Positions 1 through 8,330 of a stretch of 64,000 bases of DNA are shown here, piece after piece. The notes beneath the pieces are model-generated. The model saw nothing but the letters and a program-made list of their open reading frames with translations. It did no database searches and had not been told where the DNA came from. Made by a program: the position numbers and the translations under genes. This stretch comes from an uncultured Altererythrobacter sp. (lineage in GTDB: Bacteria; Pseudomonadota; Alphaproteobacteria; Sphingomonadales; Sphingomonadaceae). The stretch lies in NCBI GenBank assembly GCA_913055875.1, contig CAJXJY010000007.1, positions 1-64,000 of the forward strand, written 5' to 3'. How positions within the stretch are numbered: position 1 is the stretch's first letter; each line of letters opens with the position of its first letter.

Positions 1-117
1 TCCTTGCGGCACCGGCCCACGCCCCCACCCGGAGTCTTTGTTGCGTGCGGGCCGGTGCCGCTTCCGGCGGGCCGATATTTGCCAAGTAGCGACAGATCTC
101 GTCACCGCCGGAGAAAA
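1..117. repeat. Partial copy of composite dispersed repeat (copy A)
   Basis: This stretch has no gene of its own. It contains a 13-bp perfect inverted repeat (6-18 with 49-61, GCGGCACCGGCCC and its complement) followed by a module starting near 62 (ttccggcgggccga ... tttgccaag ... gtcaccgccgga). The same modules recur at 48.9-49.2 kb and twice, in opposite orientations, at 60.5-60.8 kb. The copy is cut by the window edge and ends at the ribosome binding site of the next gene. Confidence 0.75.
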
Positions 118-119
118 AG

Positions 120-863
120 ATGACCTATTGCGTGGGAATGATGCTCGACAAGGGGCTGGTGCTGATGAGCGACACCCGCACCAATTCTGGCGTCGACAAT
201 ATCTCGGTGTTCCGCAAGATGTTCCACTGGCAGGTGCCCGGAGACCGACTGATCGCGGTCATGACGGCGGGCAACCTGGCGACGACGCAGGCGGTCATCA
301 GCCAGCTCGAGGAACGGACCAAGGCGCCCGACGACCGCGACAACTCGTTGCTCAAGGCGCCGACGATGTTCCAGGTAGCGACCGAGATCGGCAAGCTCTT
401 GCGCGAAACGGTGGCCGAGCGGCAGAAGGCCAATGGCGATCGCGGCAAGGGGCGCTTTACCGCCTCGATCATCGTCGCGGGGCAGATCGACGGCATGGAG
501 CCGCGTCTGTTCATGGTCTATCCCGAAGGCAATTTCATCGAGGCGAGCTACGATACCCCGTTCTTCCAGATCGGCGAGACCAAATACGGCCGTCCGATCA
601 TTATCCGCGGCTACGACCGTACGATGAGCTTCGAGGATGCGGTCAAACTGCTGATGGTGTCGTTCGATTCGACGCTCAAGGCCAACCTCTCTGTCGGGTT
701 GCCGCTCGACCTGGCGGTGATCGCGCGCGACGAATTCGCGATCGTCCACGAGCGCCGGATCGCCCATGACGACGACTATTTCCAGGCGATTTCGTCGAGT
801 TGGGGCGACGCGCTGAAAAACGCGTTTCATTCGCTGCCCGACTACAGTTTCTACGATCGGTGA
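120..863 (+). CDS. Anbu-type proteasome homologue (Ntn hydrolase)
   Basis: The 247-residue protein belongs to the bacterial proteasome-like peptidase family (Anbu, COG3484). Thr2 would become the N-terminal nucleophile after Met removal. The motif SDTRTN (17-22) and Lys33 in the segment VFRKMFHW match the Asp/Lys positions of proteasome beta subunits. Length is typical. The start is well placed, with GGAGAAAAAG immediately upstream. Anbu genes usually neighbour transglutaminase, alpha-E and circularly permuted ATP-grasp genes; those would lie left of the window and cannot be seen. Substrate and physiological role are not established for the family. Confidence 0.9.
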   Translation: MTYCVGMMLDKGLVLMSDTRTNSGVDNISVFRKMFHWQVPGDRLIAVMTAGNLATTQAVISQLEERTKAPDDRDNSLLKAPTMFQVATEIGKLLRETVAERQKANGDRGKGRFTASIIVAGQIDGMEPRLFMVYPEGNFIEASYDTPFFQIGETKYGRPIIIRGYDRTMSFEDAVKLLMVSFDSTLKANLSVGLPLDLAVIARDEFAIVHERRIAHDDDYFQAISSSWGDALKNAFHSLPDYSFYDR

Positions 864-1058
864 CACCGCTTGTTCGGCTAGGCCATTCTACCGATCGCTG
901 AATTACCTACGGGAATAATCCATTTCGGATGTATCGTGCTTCGCCCGCGCGGCTTCGCCCGTTTCGGGAACGGCAAAGTAATTCTGCGGGCCTTAATGTT
1001 TCGAAACGGCGGTTTGTGCGGATTTACTTGGTCGGTTTTTGCACCACCGTCCGTAGTC

Positions 1059-1691
1059 ATGACGCCGACTGCGAAACTTCTTCACATCGTCGACTGGGAA
1101 CCGGGCTCGCGCGCCGATCAGTCGCGCAAGGCCTTCCGGCTCGGCTATCATGCCGAAGTCTACGGCAACCTCGAGGAGCTGCTTCGCTACAAGCCCGAAC
1201 GCGGCGTGCTGTTGTTGCGCGACGGCGTCGCGGACATGCCGGTCGAGACCCTCCGGCGGCGGCTGACCGATGCGGGAATCTGGCTGCCGCTGATCGCCAC
1301 CGGGGAGGGGCGGCAGGTCCGCTCGGTGGTCGCCGCGATGAAGGCCGGGGCGCTCGATTATCTGCGCCTGCCGCTCGATCCCGAACGGCTCGGCGAGGCG
1401 CTCGAGCGCGCGCAGGGGGAAGCGGCGGAGCAGGCCGAGGCGCGGCGCCGTATGATCGAGGCGCGCGAGCGGATCGAGACGCTGTCGGGCCGCGAGCGCG
1501 AAGTGCTCGACTGGCTGGTCGAGGGCAACAGCAACAAGGCGATCGCGCGCGCGCTCGAGATAAGCCCGCGGACGGTCGAGATCCACCGCGCCAACATGAT
1601 GCACAAGCTCGGCGCGAGGCATCCCGCCGATGCGGTGCGGATGCGGCTCGATGCCAGGCTGGACGAACGCGCGGCTCCGGGCGTGTCCTAG
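1059..1691 (+). CDS. LuxR/FixJ-type response regulator with degenerate receiver
   Basis: A 210-residue protein with a C-terminal LuxR-type helix-turn-helix (about residues 140-205, LSGREREVLDWLVEG then ISPRTVEIHRANMMHKLGA), typical of FixJ/NarL DNA-binding regulators. The N-terminal half has receiver-like length, but the strand that normally ends in the phospho-acceptor Asp reads GVLLLRDG and the first acidic pair is only VDWE, so ordinary phosphorylation looks unlikely. The frame is open further upstream to 936; I prefer the ATG at 1059 because homology-like sequence begins there, though no strong Shine-Dalgarno is visible. Its stop codon overlaps the convergent extensin-like gene through a shared CTAG. 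Confidence 0.8.
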   Translation: MTPTAKLLHIVDWEPGSRADQSRKAFRLGYHAEVYGNLEELLRYKPERGVLLLRDGVADMPVETLRRRLTDAGIWLPLIATGEGRQVRSVVAAMKAGALDYLRLPLDPERLGEALERAQGEAAEQAEARRRMIEARERIETLSGREREVLDWLVEGNSNKAIARALEISPRTVEIHRANMMHKLGARHPADAVRMRLDARLDERAAPGVS

Positions 1692-2362
1692 CGGCAGAAC
1701 CCGCCGCTGCCGCCGCGTTCGAGGTGGAAGTGGTCGCGATGCGCGGCGTTGTATTGCGGCCCAAGCACCGTGCCGAAGCGCTTGCACGCGCTGCGCTGGA
1801 CCACGCGCAGGAATTCGCGTTCCTTGGCCGTCCCTTCGTCCCAGTCGCCGAGCACGCTGATCCGCCGTCCGTCCTCGAGCACGAAGCCCGCCACGTCGAT
1901 CGCCTGCGCGGTCGCGTGCGCCGAGAGCCGCCCGGTGCCGGCGACGTTGCGGCAGGCATAGCTGCCCATCGTCTCGATCCGCACCAGCGGGCTGCCGAGG
2001 ATCTGCCGCGCGGCGCGGTCGACGCCGTAGCGTGCCCAGCCGGCGAAGGCATTGGCGGTCGGGCAGGCGACGGGGCCGAGATTGGTCACGCCGAGCCCCG
2101 AAAAATCGCCCGCCACCGCATTGAGCGACACGGTGTTGAGCAGCGCGCATCCTTCGCCGGCGTACTTGTCGGGCAGCGCGGTGAAATCGGCCTGCGCCGC
2201 GCCCAGTTCGGCGAGACATTGCCGCGCCTTGGGGCTGTTCGACACCGACACCGGCGCGCTGGCGCTGCGCGGCGCGGGCCCGCCGCCGCGCCAATCGGGC
2301 ACCAGGTCGCCGCACCCGGCGAGCGCGAGGCAGGCGAGAGAAATGGCGAAACCGCGGACCAT
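1688..2362 (-). CDS. Extensin-like family lipoprotein
   Basis: A 224-residue protein resembling the bacterial extensin-like C-terminal domain family (Ext_Csup). A short hydrophobic signal ends in LALAGC with Cys17 as the probable lipidation site, so the product should be a periplasm-facing lipoprotein. The H-x6-D type segment LSAHATAQAIDVAGF and the C-terminal DHFHLE are the conserved metal-ligand-like positions, reminiscent of M15-type peptidoglycan peptidases. Actual enzymatic activity is not established for the family. It converges on and overlaps the upstream regulator by 4 bases. Confidence 0.8.
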   Translation of the reverse strand: MVRGFAISLACLALAGCGDLVPDWRGGGPAPRSASAPVSVSNSPKARQCLAELGAAQADFTALPDKYAGEGCALLNTVSLNAVAGDFSGLGVTNLGPVACPTANAFAGWARYGVDRAARQILGSPLVRIETMGSYACRNVAGTGRLSAHATAQAIDVAGFVLEDGRRISVLGDWDEGTAKEREFLRVVQRSACKRFGTVLGPQYNAAHRDHFHLERGGSGGFCR

Positions 2363-2442
2363 GCGGCCTATTCTGCCGCCGCGTGGTTAACGCCGGGTTA
2401 TCGCGCCGCCCGCGTCATGCCGCCAGCATTACCCGGCCCGCA

Positions 2443-2814
2443 TTACTCTGGCGCCTGCACCTGTTCCCACAGCTCGATCTTGACCCCGTCGGGATCGAGC
2501 AGCCAGGCGAACTTGCCGTAGCCCTCGTCGACGCTGTCGAGCACATCGACGCCCTTGTCCTTCAATTGCGCGACGAAGCCGTCGAGATCGTCGACCCGCA
2601 AATTGATCATGAATCCGCCGCGGCCGGGCTTGATGTATGTGTCGTCGGTGAAGTGGCTGATCAGCGAATAGGGCTTGTCGCCGGTTTCCTCCGACCAGTT
2701 CAGCTGCGGTCCGTATTCGCCGTCGATCCCGAGCGTATCGCGATACCACGCCCGCGTCGCCGCGGGGTCCTTAACGACGTAGAACACGCCGCCGAGTCCG
2801 GTAATCCTGGCCAT
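2443..2814 (-). CDS. VOC superfamily (glyoxalase/bleomycin-resistance fold) protein
   Basis: A 123-residue single-domain vicinal-oxygen-chelate protein. It begins with a beta strand (GLGGVFYVVKDPAATRAWYRDTLG) and has the paired beta-alpha-beta-beta-beta layout (second half from INLRVDDLDGFVAQLKDKG). Such proteins act as metal-dependent lyases, dioxygenases or binding proteins; the substrate cannot be predicted. The ATG at 2814 is preferred over an upstream in-frame start at 2934 because AGGAGGCAGGCAGG lies directly before it and homology starts there. Confidence 0.85.
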   Translation of the reverse strand: MARITGLGGVFYVVKDPAATRAWYRDTLGIDGEYGPQLNWSEETGDKPYSLISHFTDDTYIKPGRGGFMINLRVDDLDGFVAQLKDKGVDVLDSVDEGYGKFAWLLDPDGVKIELWEQVQAPE

Positions 2815-3118
2815 CCTGCCTGCCTCCTCAAATGGACGGGGTGTTGACACATGTGACACATCCCCCCGGTTTTGCCGTCCGCCGCCGGGTGTCGACACTC
2901 GCCGGGGTTGCGGGCGTGTGACTTTCAGGCGCAACTATCTGATTCGAATGTCTTTTCCGCAAACCCTGTGTGACTTTCGCGAATCCGGAAGCCACACCCG
3001 GCGTGGCCTTCGGGCGGAGCGATGCGATCGCGGCAGGGGGCGGGATGCGGTGCATGACCGGCGCAGGCTAGCAGGCGCGGGGCGTGTAGGAAAATTGTTT
3101 GGTTGCGGGGAGCGGCGG
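2815..3118. promoter_or_regulatory. Intergenic region with repeated TGTGAC-type motifs
   Basis: About 300 bases without a convincing gene. Just upstream of the VOC gene lie two TGACACA units separated by two bases (2845-2860). An 11-bp direct repeat GTGTGACTTTC occurs at 2916-2926 and again at 2968-2978. These could be regulator sites, but no regulator is identified. The rest of the stretch shows nothing recognisable. Confidence 0.35.
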
Positions 3119-3433
3119 TCAGGCGGCCATCAGCGTTTCGATCCGCTCCAGCTCGCGGAAGAATTCGAAGCACAGCTGGTCGCGCTCGTCGTCGGGCAGC
3201 CAGCGGGTCATCTGCGGAAACACGACCTTGTTGTAGCGATAGGTGCGCGTGTCCCACATGTTCTCGGCGGTCACCGCGCGCGCCGAGGCGAGGATCGCCT
3301 GCGCATCCTCGCGCACCTCGTCGGGATCGGGCAACCAATCCTGTTGCGGCTTTTCATCCGCGAAGCCGAAGCCGAGTTGAGCCGGATCGTTCACTTTTTC
3401 ACTGTCTCCCGACATCGGCCCCGAAACCACCAT
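3119..3433 (-). CDS. Conserved hypothetical protein, 104 aa
   Basis: A soluble, acidic protein with no signal peptide or membrane segment. It looks genuinely coding (sequence such as TRTYRYNKVVFPQMTRWLPDDERD) and appears typical of small sphingomonad proteins, but I do not recognise a family. An internal start (MSGDSEK, 3415) is possible. It is divergent from the restriction-modification gene with starts only a few bases apart, so the two may share a promoter region. No function is proposed. Confidence 0.6.
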   Translation of the reverse strand: MVVSGPMSGDSEKVNDPAQLGFGFADEKPQQDWLPDPDEVREDAQAILASARAVTAENMWDTRTYRYNKVVFPQMTRWLPDDERDQLCFEFFRELERIETLMAA

Positions 3434-3437
3434 TGCA

Positions 3438-6400
3438 TTGGCGACGAAGCCCTATACCAACGGGTTATCGGAGAGAGTGCGGGCGGTTCAAGCCATGTCG
3501 GTGCAGAAACTTGTGGGCGAATTCGGGAAAGCGGCCAAGCAGAAGCTGGCCGTGCCCGGCGGTCAAGCCGAAGACAAGTTGCGCACCCCGCTGGAGAACC
3601 TGCTGCACGGGCTGGCACTGGAAGCCGGACTTCCGGAAGATACGCTTGCGCTTTCGGACGAACATTCGCTGGCGGAATTGCGGACCCGACCCGATTACGC
3701 CGTGGAAACGAACAAGGCGCTGACCGGCTTTATCGAAGTGAAGCGGCCCGGCAAGGGGGCCGATCCGCGCCAATTCACCGATGCACACGATCAGGAGCAA
3801 TGGAAGAAGCTCAAATCGCTGCCCAATCTGCTCTACACCGACGGCAACGCGTTCGGCCTGTGGCGCGATGGCGAGCGCGAAGGCGACATCGTGCGGCTGG
3901 AAGGCGATATCGAGACGTCCGGCGGCAAGCTCGCCGCGCCGCCAGGCCTGCTCCCGCTGATCGCCGATTTCCTGACCTGGGAACCGATCGCACCGAAGAA
4001 TCCGGAGCAGCTCGCCGAAACGTCCGCCCGGTTATGCCGCTTCCTGCGCGACGAAGTTCTGGAGCAGCTCGGCAACGAAAATGAAGCGCTCGCCAGCCTC
4101 AAGGAGGACTGGCGCGCGCTGCTGTTCCCCGACGCGGACGATCCGACCTTCGCCGATGGCTACGCGCAGGCGGTCACGTTCGGGCTGCTGATGGCGCGTT
4201 CCAGAAATATCGAACTCACGCCCGATCTGGACGAAGCGGCGAAGGAACTGAGCGAGACCGCGACGCTGATCGGTACCGCGCTGCGCCTGCTGACCGAGCA
4301 GACGCTGCGCAACAGCCCGGCCCTGAAGACTCTCGCCCGTGTGCTCGACAAGGTCTCGTGGGCGCAAGTATCGAAAGGCGATCCGGAAGCGTGGATCAAT
4401 TTCTACGAAAACTTCCTCAGCGTTTACGACAATGCGCTGCGGCGCAAGACCGGCTCCTACTACACGCCGCCCGAGGTCGTGCGGGCGATGGTGCGGCTGA
4501 CCGACGAGGCGTTGCGAGCGCCCGGGCGATACGGTCTGGCGCGGGGTCTGGCCGATCCGAAGGTGCATATCGCCGATCCTGCGGTCGGTTCGGGCACGTT
4601 CCCGCTCGCCATACTGCGCAGGATCGCCGAAACGGTGGAGCATTTCGACACGGCGGGCGCCGTCGGCGGGGCGGTGACGGAGGCGGCCAAGCGGCTCTAT
4701 GGTTTCGAACTGCAATTCGGACCCTACGCCGTCGCGCAGCTGCGGCTCACCGGCGAGGCAACCGATTTGCTGCTGCGGCAGAAGAAAGCGGAAATGCTGG
4801 CCGAGGGCGCGGCCGGGGAAGAGGTCGCCGATCTGAAGCCCGACAAGGCCATGCTGAAGCAGGCTTCGAGCATGGTGCCGCGCCTGTTCGTCGCCGATAC
4901 GCTGGCTGACCCCTTCGCCGACAAGGAGACGGGACAGGGTATCTACAAGGAAATCAGCAAATCGCGCCTGGCCGCTGCGCAAGTGACCCGCGAGGCGCCG
5001 ATCACGGTCGTTATCGGCAACCCGCCCTACAAGAACGAAGCCAAGGGAAAGGGCGCATGGATCGAGAGCGGCAGCGGCAACGATCCCGCCCTGTTCGACG
5101 ATTGGAAGCCGCCGACGGAATGGGGAATCGGAACGCATTCCGGCCACCTTCGCAATCTGTATGTCTATTTCTGGCGCTGGGCGGCATGGAAAGTATTCGA
5201 ACAAGTGGGCGCCGGTGCGGGGGAGCAAGATGGTATCGTCTGCTATATCACCGTGGCCGGTTTTCTGAACGGGCCGGGTTTCCAGAAAATGCGGGCCGAC
5301 CTGCGCGCCAAATGCGATGAGATCTGGGTAATCGACTGCTCGCCCGAAGGCCACCAGCCCGAGGTCGCGACGCGCATCTTTCAGGACGTGCAGCAACCGG
5401 TCTGCATCGTGATCGCCTCGCGCTCCCCCGAGACCGACGAGGGTTCGCCCGCGACGGTGCGGTTTCGCGCGCTGGCAAAGGGACATCGCACAGCGAAGTT
5501 TGCAGAACTCGCGAAGCTGGCGCTGGATGGGAAAGGCTGGGCGGACTGTTCGCCGAACTGGCGCGCTCCCTTCCTGCCCGCGCGGGGCGGAAGCTGGGCC
5601 GATTTCTGGCCGTTGGAGGATGTCGTCGGTTATGCCGGTCCGGGCGTGAAGGCCGGACGTACCTGGGTGATAGCGCCGGACGCGCAGACCCTGCGCCGGC
5701 GTTGGAATCGATTGCTCAAGGAACCGTCCGCCGAGCGGCGCGGAGAACTGTTCGAGAACAAGCCGAGCGACCGGAACATGACCAAGGGAGCGAAGAAGCT
5801 CGGCTCCGTGCATGGCGACCTGAAGTCTCTTGAAAGCCTGCTCGACGATCTGAATTATGAAAGCAGCGAGAAGGAAGCGGAAGCTGCGCTGAAAATTCGC
5901 CCCCCGGTCCGCTACGGCTTCCGGTCATTCGATCGCCAGTGGATCATTCCCGATAGCCGAGTGATTGACCGGCACCGGCCTACTCTTTGGAAAACCCTTA
6001 GCGACCACCAAATCCACTTGTCTGCACTGATGGTCCATAGCCCGGTAGCAGGGCCATCATTGACCGCGACAAGTCTGCTGCCCGATCAAGATCATTACAA
6101 AGGTTCTTTTGGAGGGCATGTCTTCTCCCTCTACAAAGACGCAGCCGCCACCGAACCCAACATCTCGTCCGCCGTGGTCAAGGCGCTCTCCGCCGCGCAT
6201 GGTTCGTCGATCCGGTGGATGTGTTCGCCTATGTCGCCGGCGTCCTCGCGCATCCCGCCTTCACCGCCACCCACCGCGACGATCTGGTTCGCCCCGGCCT
6301 GCGTGTGCCGCTGACCGCCGATCCAAAGCTCTTCGCCCGCGGGGCGAAGCTGGGGCGCGAGGTCATCTGGCTGCACACGTTCGGCGAACGCATGAACGAG

Positions 6401-6844
6401 GGGAAACCGGCGGGCGAACCGCGCCTGCCCAAGGATCGCCAGCCCGCTATTCCGCCCGCGCATCCGATCCCGACCGGACCCGACGCCTTTCCCGACACGC
6501 TCGACTACGATGCGGCGACCCGCACGCTGAAGGTCGGCACGGGTCGGATCGAAAACGTCCCGCCCGAAGTGTGGGAATACGAGGTCTCGGGCAAAAACGT
6601 GCTGCGCCAGTGGTTCGGCTATCGCAGGAAAGACCGCACCAAACCGATCATCGGTGCCGAGAAGCGCGCGCCGTCCGAATTGATGAAAACCCGGCCCGAC
6701 CACTGGCTGCCCGAATATACCAGCGAACTGATCAACGTGCTCAACGTGCTGGCGCTGCTGACCGAGCTCGAACCCGCGCAGGCCGATCTGCTCGAACGGA
6801 TCGAGGACGGCCCGCTGGTGACGGCGAACTCGGTCGGGGTCTGA
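3438..6844 (+). pseudogene. Fused restriction-modification enzyme (type ISP/IIG-like N6-adenine methyltransferase), frameshifted
   Basis: A single-chain restriction-modification protein of about 1,135 residues. An N-terminal nuclease-like segment contains GFIEVKRPGKG (around residue 97, a D...ExK-type site). It is followed by an N6-adenine methyltransferase with motif I ADPAVGSGTFP (around 378) and the catalytic NPPY (around 525, VVIGNPPYKNEA), then a C-terminal target-recognition region. Frame 0 runs to 6314, but homology-like sequence moves near 6200 to another frame (VDVFAYVAGVLAHPAF, running to 6844), consistent with one missing base at ATGGTTCG. No helicase domain is visible between nuclease and methylase, unlike classical LlaBIII-type ISP enzymes. 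The start is uncertain: TTG 3438 or ATG 3495. It could be a true pseudogene or a sequencing error. Confidence 0.8.
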
Positions 6845-6922
6845 TACCCCGTAGCCACGCCGTCCTTCCCTGTCTCGCCCGCAACCGCTTATCACCCGCT
6901 CCGTCTCTGCCCCAATGATATT

Positions 6923-6941
6923 GCAAATGATTATCATTGAC
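6923..6941. promoter_or_regulatory. Fur box
   Basis: The 19-mer GCAAATGATTATCATTGAC matches 14 of 19 positions of the Fur consensus and contains the near-palindromic core AATGATTATCATT (6926-6938). It lies about 30 bases before the PepSY protein start and ahead of a TonB siderophore receptor, which fits iron-repressed transcription of that cluster. Confidence 0.75.
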
Positions 6942-6971
6942 GCTTAACCCCGCGCCGCCTAACCGCCCGGC

Positions 6972-8129
6972 GTGACCCGCCGCACGATCCGCTTCTGGTA
7001 CCTGGTCCACAAATGGAGCAGCCTCGTCCCGACGGCGTTCCTGCTGATGCTGTGCGTCACCGGGCTGCCGCTGATCTTCCATGACGAGATCGATGCCTCG
7101 ATGGGGCTCGATGCCGAGGCCGCGCTGGCCGGGCCGCCCTCGGCGGAGACGGGGCTGCCGCTCGACGCCATGCTCGAACACGCACGGTTCGAGCGGCCCG
7201 GCGAGGTGCCGCTGTTCATGGCGTTCAGCCAGGACAGCCCGCTGCTCACCGTCACCATGGGCCCCGCGCCCGATGCGCCCGCGAGCGAGATGACGCTGCT
7301 GTTCTTCGACCGCGCAACCGGCGTCTCGCTCGGCCCCGCGCCGGCCAATCCGCTGCTCGATTTCCTGCTCGAACTGCACACCGACATGTTCCTCGGCCTG
7401 CCGGGCATGCTGTTCCTCGGGGTCATGGGGCTGAGCTTCCTCGTCGCGCTGGTCTCGGGCACGGTGCTCTACGCGCCGTTCATGCGGCGGCTGCGCTTCG
7501 GCACGCTGCGGCGCGCGCGCAGCCCGCGGGTGCGGCGGCTCGACCAGCACAATCTGTTCGGCATCGTCGCGCTCGCCTGGATGGCGGTGGTCGGCGCAAC
7601 CGGGGCGATCAACGCCTTCGCCGACCCGCTGACCGACGCCTGGCGGACACGCGAGGTGGCGGCGATGACCGCGGCCTATGCCGGCGAGACGCCGCTGCCG
7701 CCCGCGCAATACGGGTCGGTCGATGCGGCGATGCATGCCGCGCGCACCGCGCTGCCCGGCCGCAGCCCGCAATTCATCGGCTTTCCAGGCGGGGCGTGGA
7801 GCTCGGGGCACCATTACGCGATCTTCTTCCAGGGCGACCGCCCGCTGACGCGCTACCTGCTGACCCCCGCGCTGGTCGACGCCGCGACCGGCGAGCTGAC
7901 CGATACGCGCGACATGCCCGCGCTCAACCAGGCGCTGATGCTGTCGAAGCCGCTCCATTTCGGCGATTACGGGCGGCTGCCGCTGAAGATACTCTGGGCG
8001 CTGCTGACGCTGGCGACGATCTGGGTGCTGTGGACCGGCATCGCGCTGTGGCTGCGCCGCGGCCCCGGCCATGTCGAGCGGCGGGTCGAGGAAATCCGCA
8101 CCGGCGCCGCGGCTGGGGCGAGCACCTGA
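6972..8129 (+). CDS. PepSY-associated transmembrane protein (iron uptake-linked)
   Basis: A 385-residue membrane protein of the PepSY_TM family. An N-terminal helix follows RFWYLVHKWSSLVPTAF, two further hydrophobic segments lie near residues 140-165 and 190-205, and a final helix precedes the C-terminus (LWALLTLATIWVLWTGIAL). Such proteins sit beside TonB siderophore receptors and are thought to assist ferric-siderophore reduction or uptake at the inner membrane. It starts with GTG, has a weak ribosome binding site, and lies directly downstream of a Fur box. Its stop overlaps the next start (TGATG), indicating translational coupling. Confidence 0.85.
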   Translation: MTRRTIRFWYLVHKWSSLVPTAFLLMLCVTGLPLIFHDEIDASMGLDAEAALAGPPSAETGLPLDAMLEHARFERPGEVPLFMAFSQDSPLLTVTMGPAPDAPASEMTLLFFDRATGVSLGPAPANPLLDFLLELHTDMFLGLPGMLFLGVMGLSFLVALVSGTVLYAPFMRRLRFGTLRRARSPRVRRLDQHNLFGIVALAWMAVVGATGAINAFADPLTDAWRTREVAAMTAAYAGETPLPPAQYGSVDAAMHAARTALPGRSPQFIGFPGGAWSSGHHYAIFFQGDRPLTRYLLTPALVDAATGELTDTRDMPALNQALMLSKPLHFGDYGRLPLKILWALLTLATIWVLWTGIALWLRRGPGHVERRVEEIRTGAAAGAST

Positions 8130-8317
8130 TGCGCCGCCTGCGCCGACCCCAGAGCCCGGGCGCGATCTTCGCGGTGCCCGTGCTGCTCGGCCTGACCGCC
8201 TGCGCGGGCCTGTTCCTCGGGCTGGTCGGCGACGGGGCGTGGGACGCCGCGGCGTGGATCATGCTCGGCTTCCTCCCCGCCGCGCTCGGCGTGGCGTTCC
8301 TGATCGACCGAACCTGA
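8129..8317 (+). CDS. Small two-helix membrane protein, 62 aa
   Basis: The ATG at 8129 overlaps the TGA of the PepSY gene. The product has a basic N-terminus (MRRLRRPQ) and two hydrophobic segments (VPVLLGLTACAGLFLGLVG and WIMLGFLPAALGVAFLI). Its place between the PepSY protein and the siderophore receptor suggests an accessory role in the same iron-regulated unit. I do not recognise a named family. Confidence 0.65.
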   Translation: MRRLRRPQSPGAIFAVPVLLGLTACAGLFLGLVGDGAWDAAAWIMLGFLPAALGVAFLIDRT

Positions 8318-8330
8318 CGTTTCCCCCAGA

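Noticed and set aside
929-2521. 530-codon open frame crossing the regulator and the extensin-like gene
   Set aside because: It runs through two well-supported genes in a different frame and lacks recognisable protein sequence.
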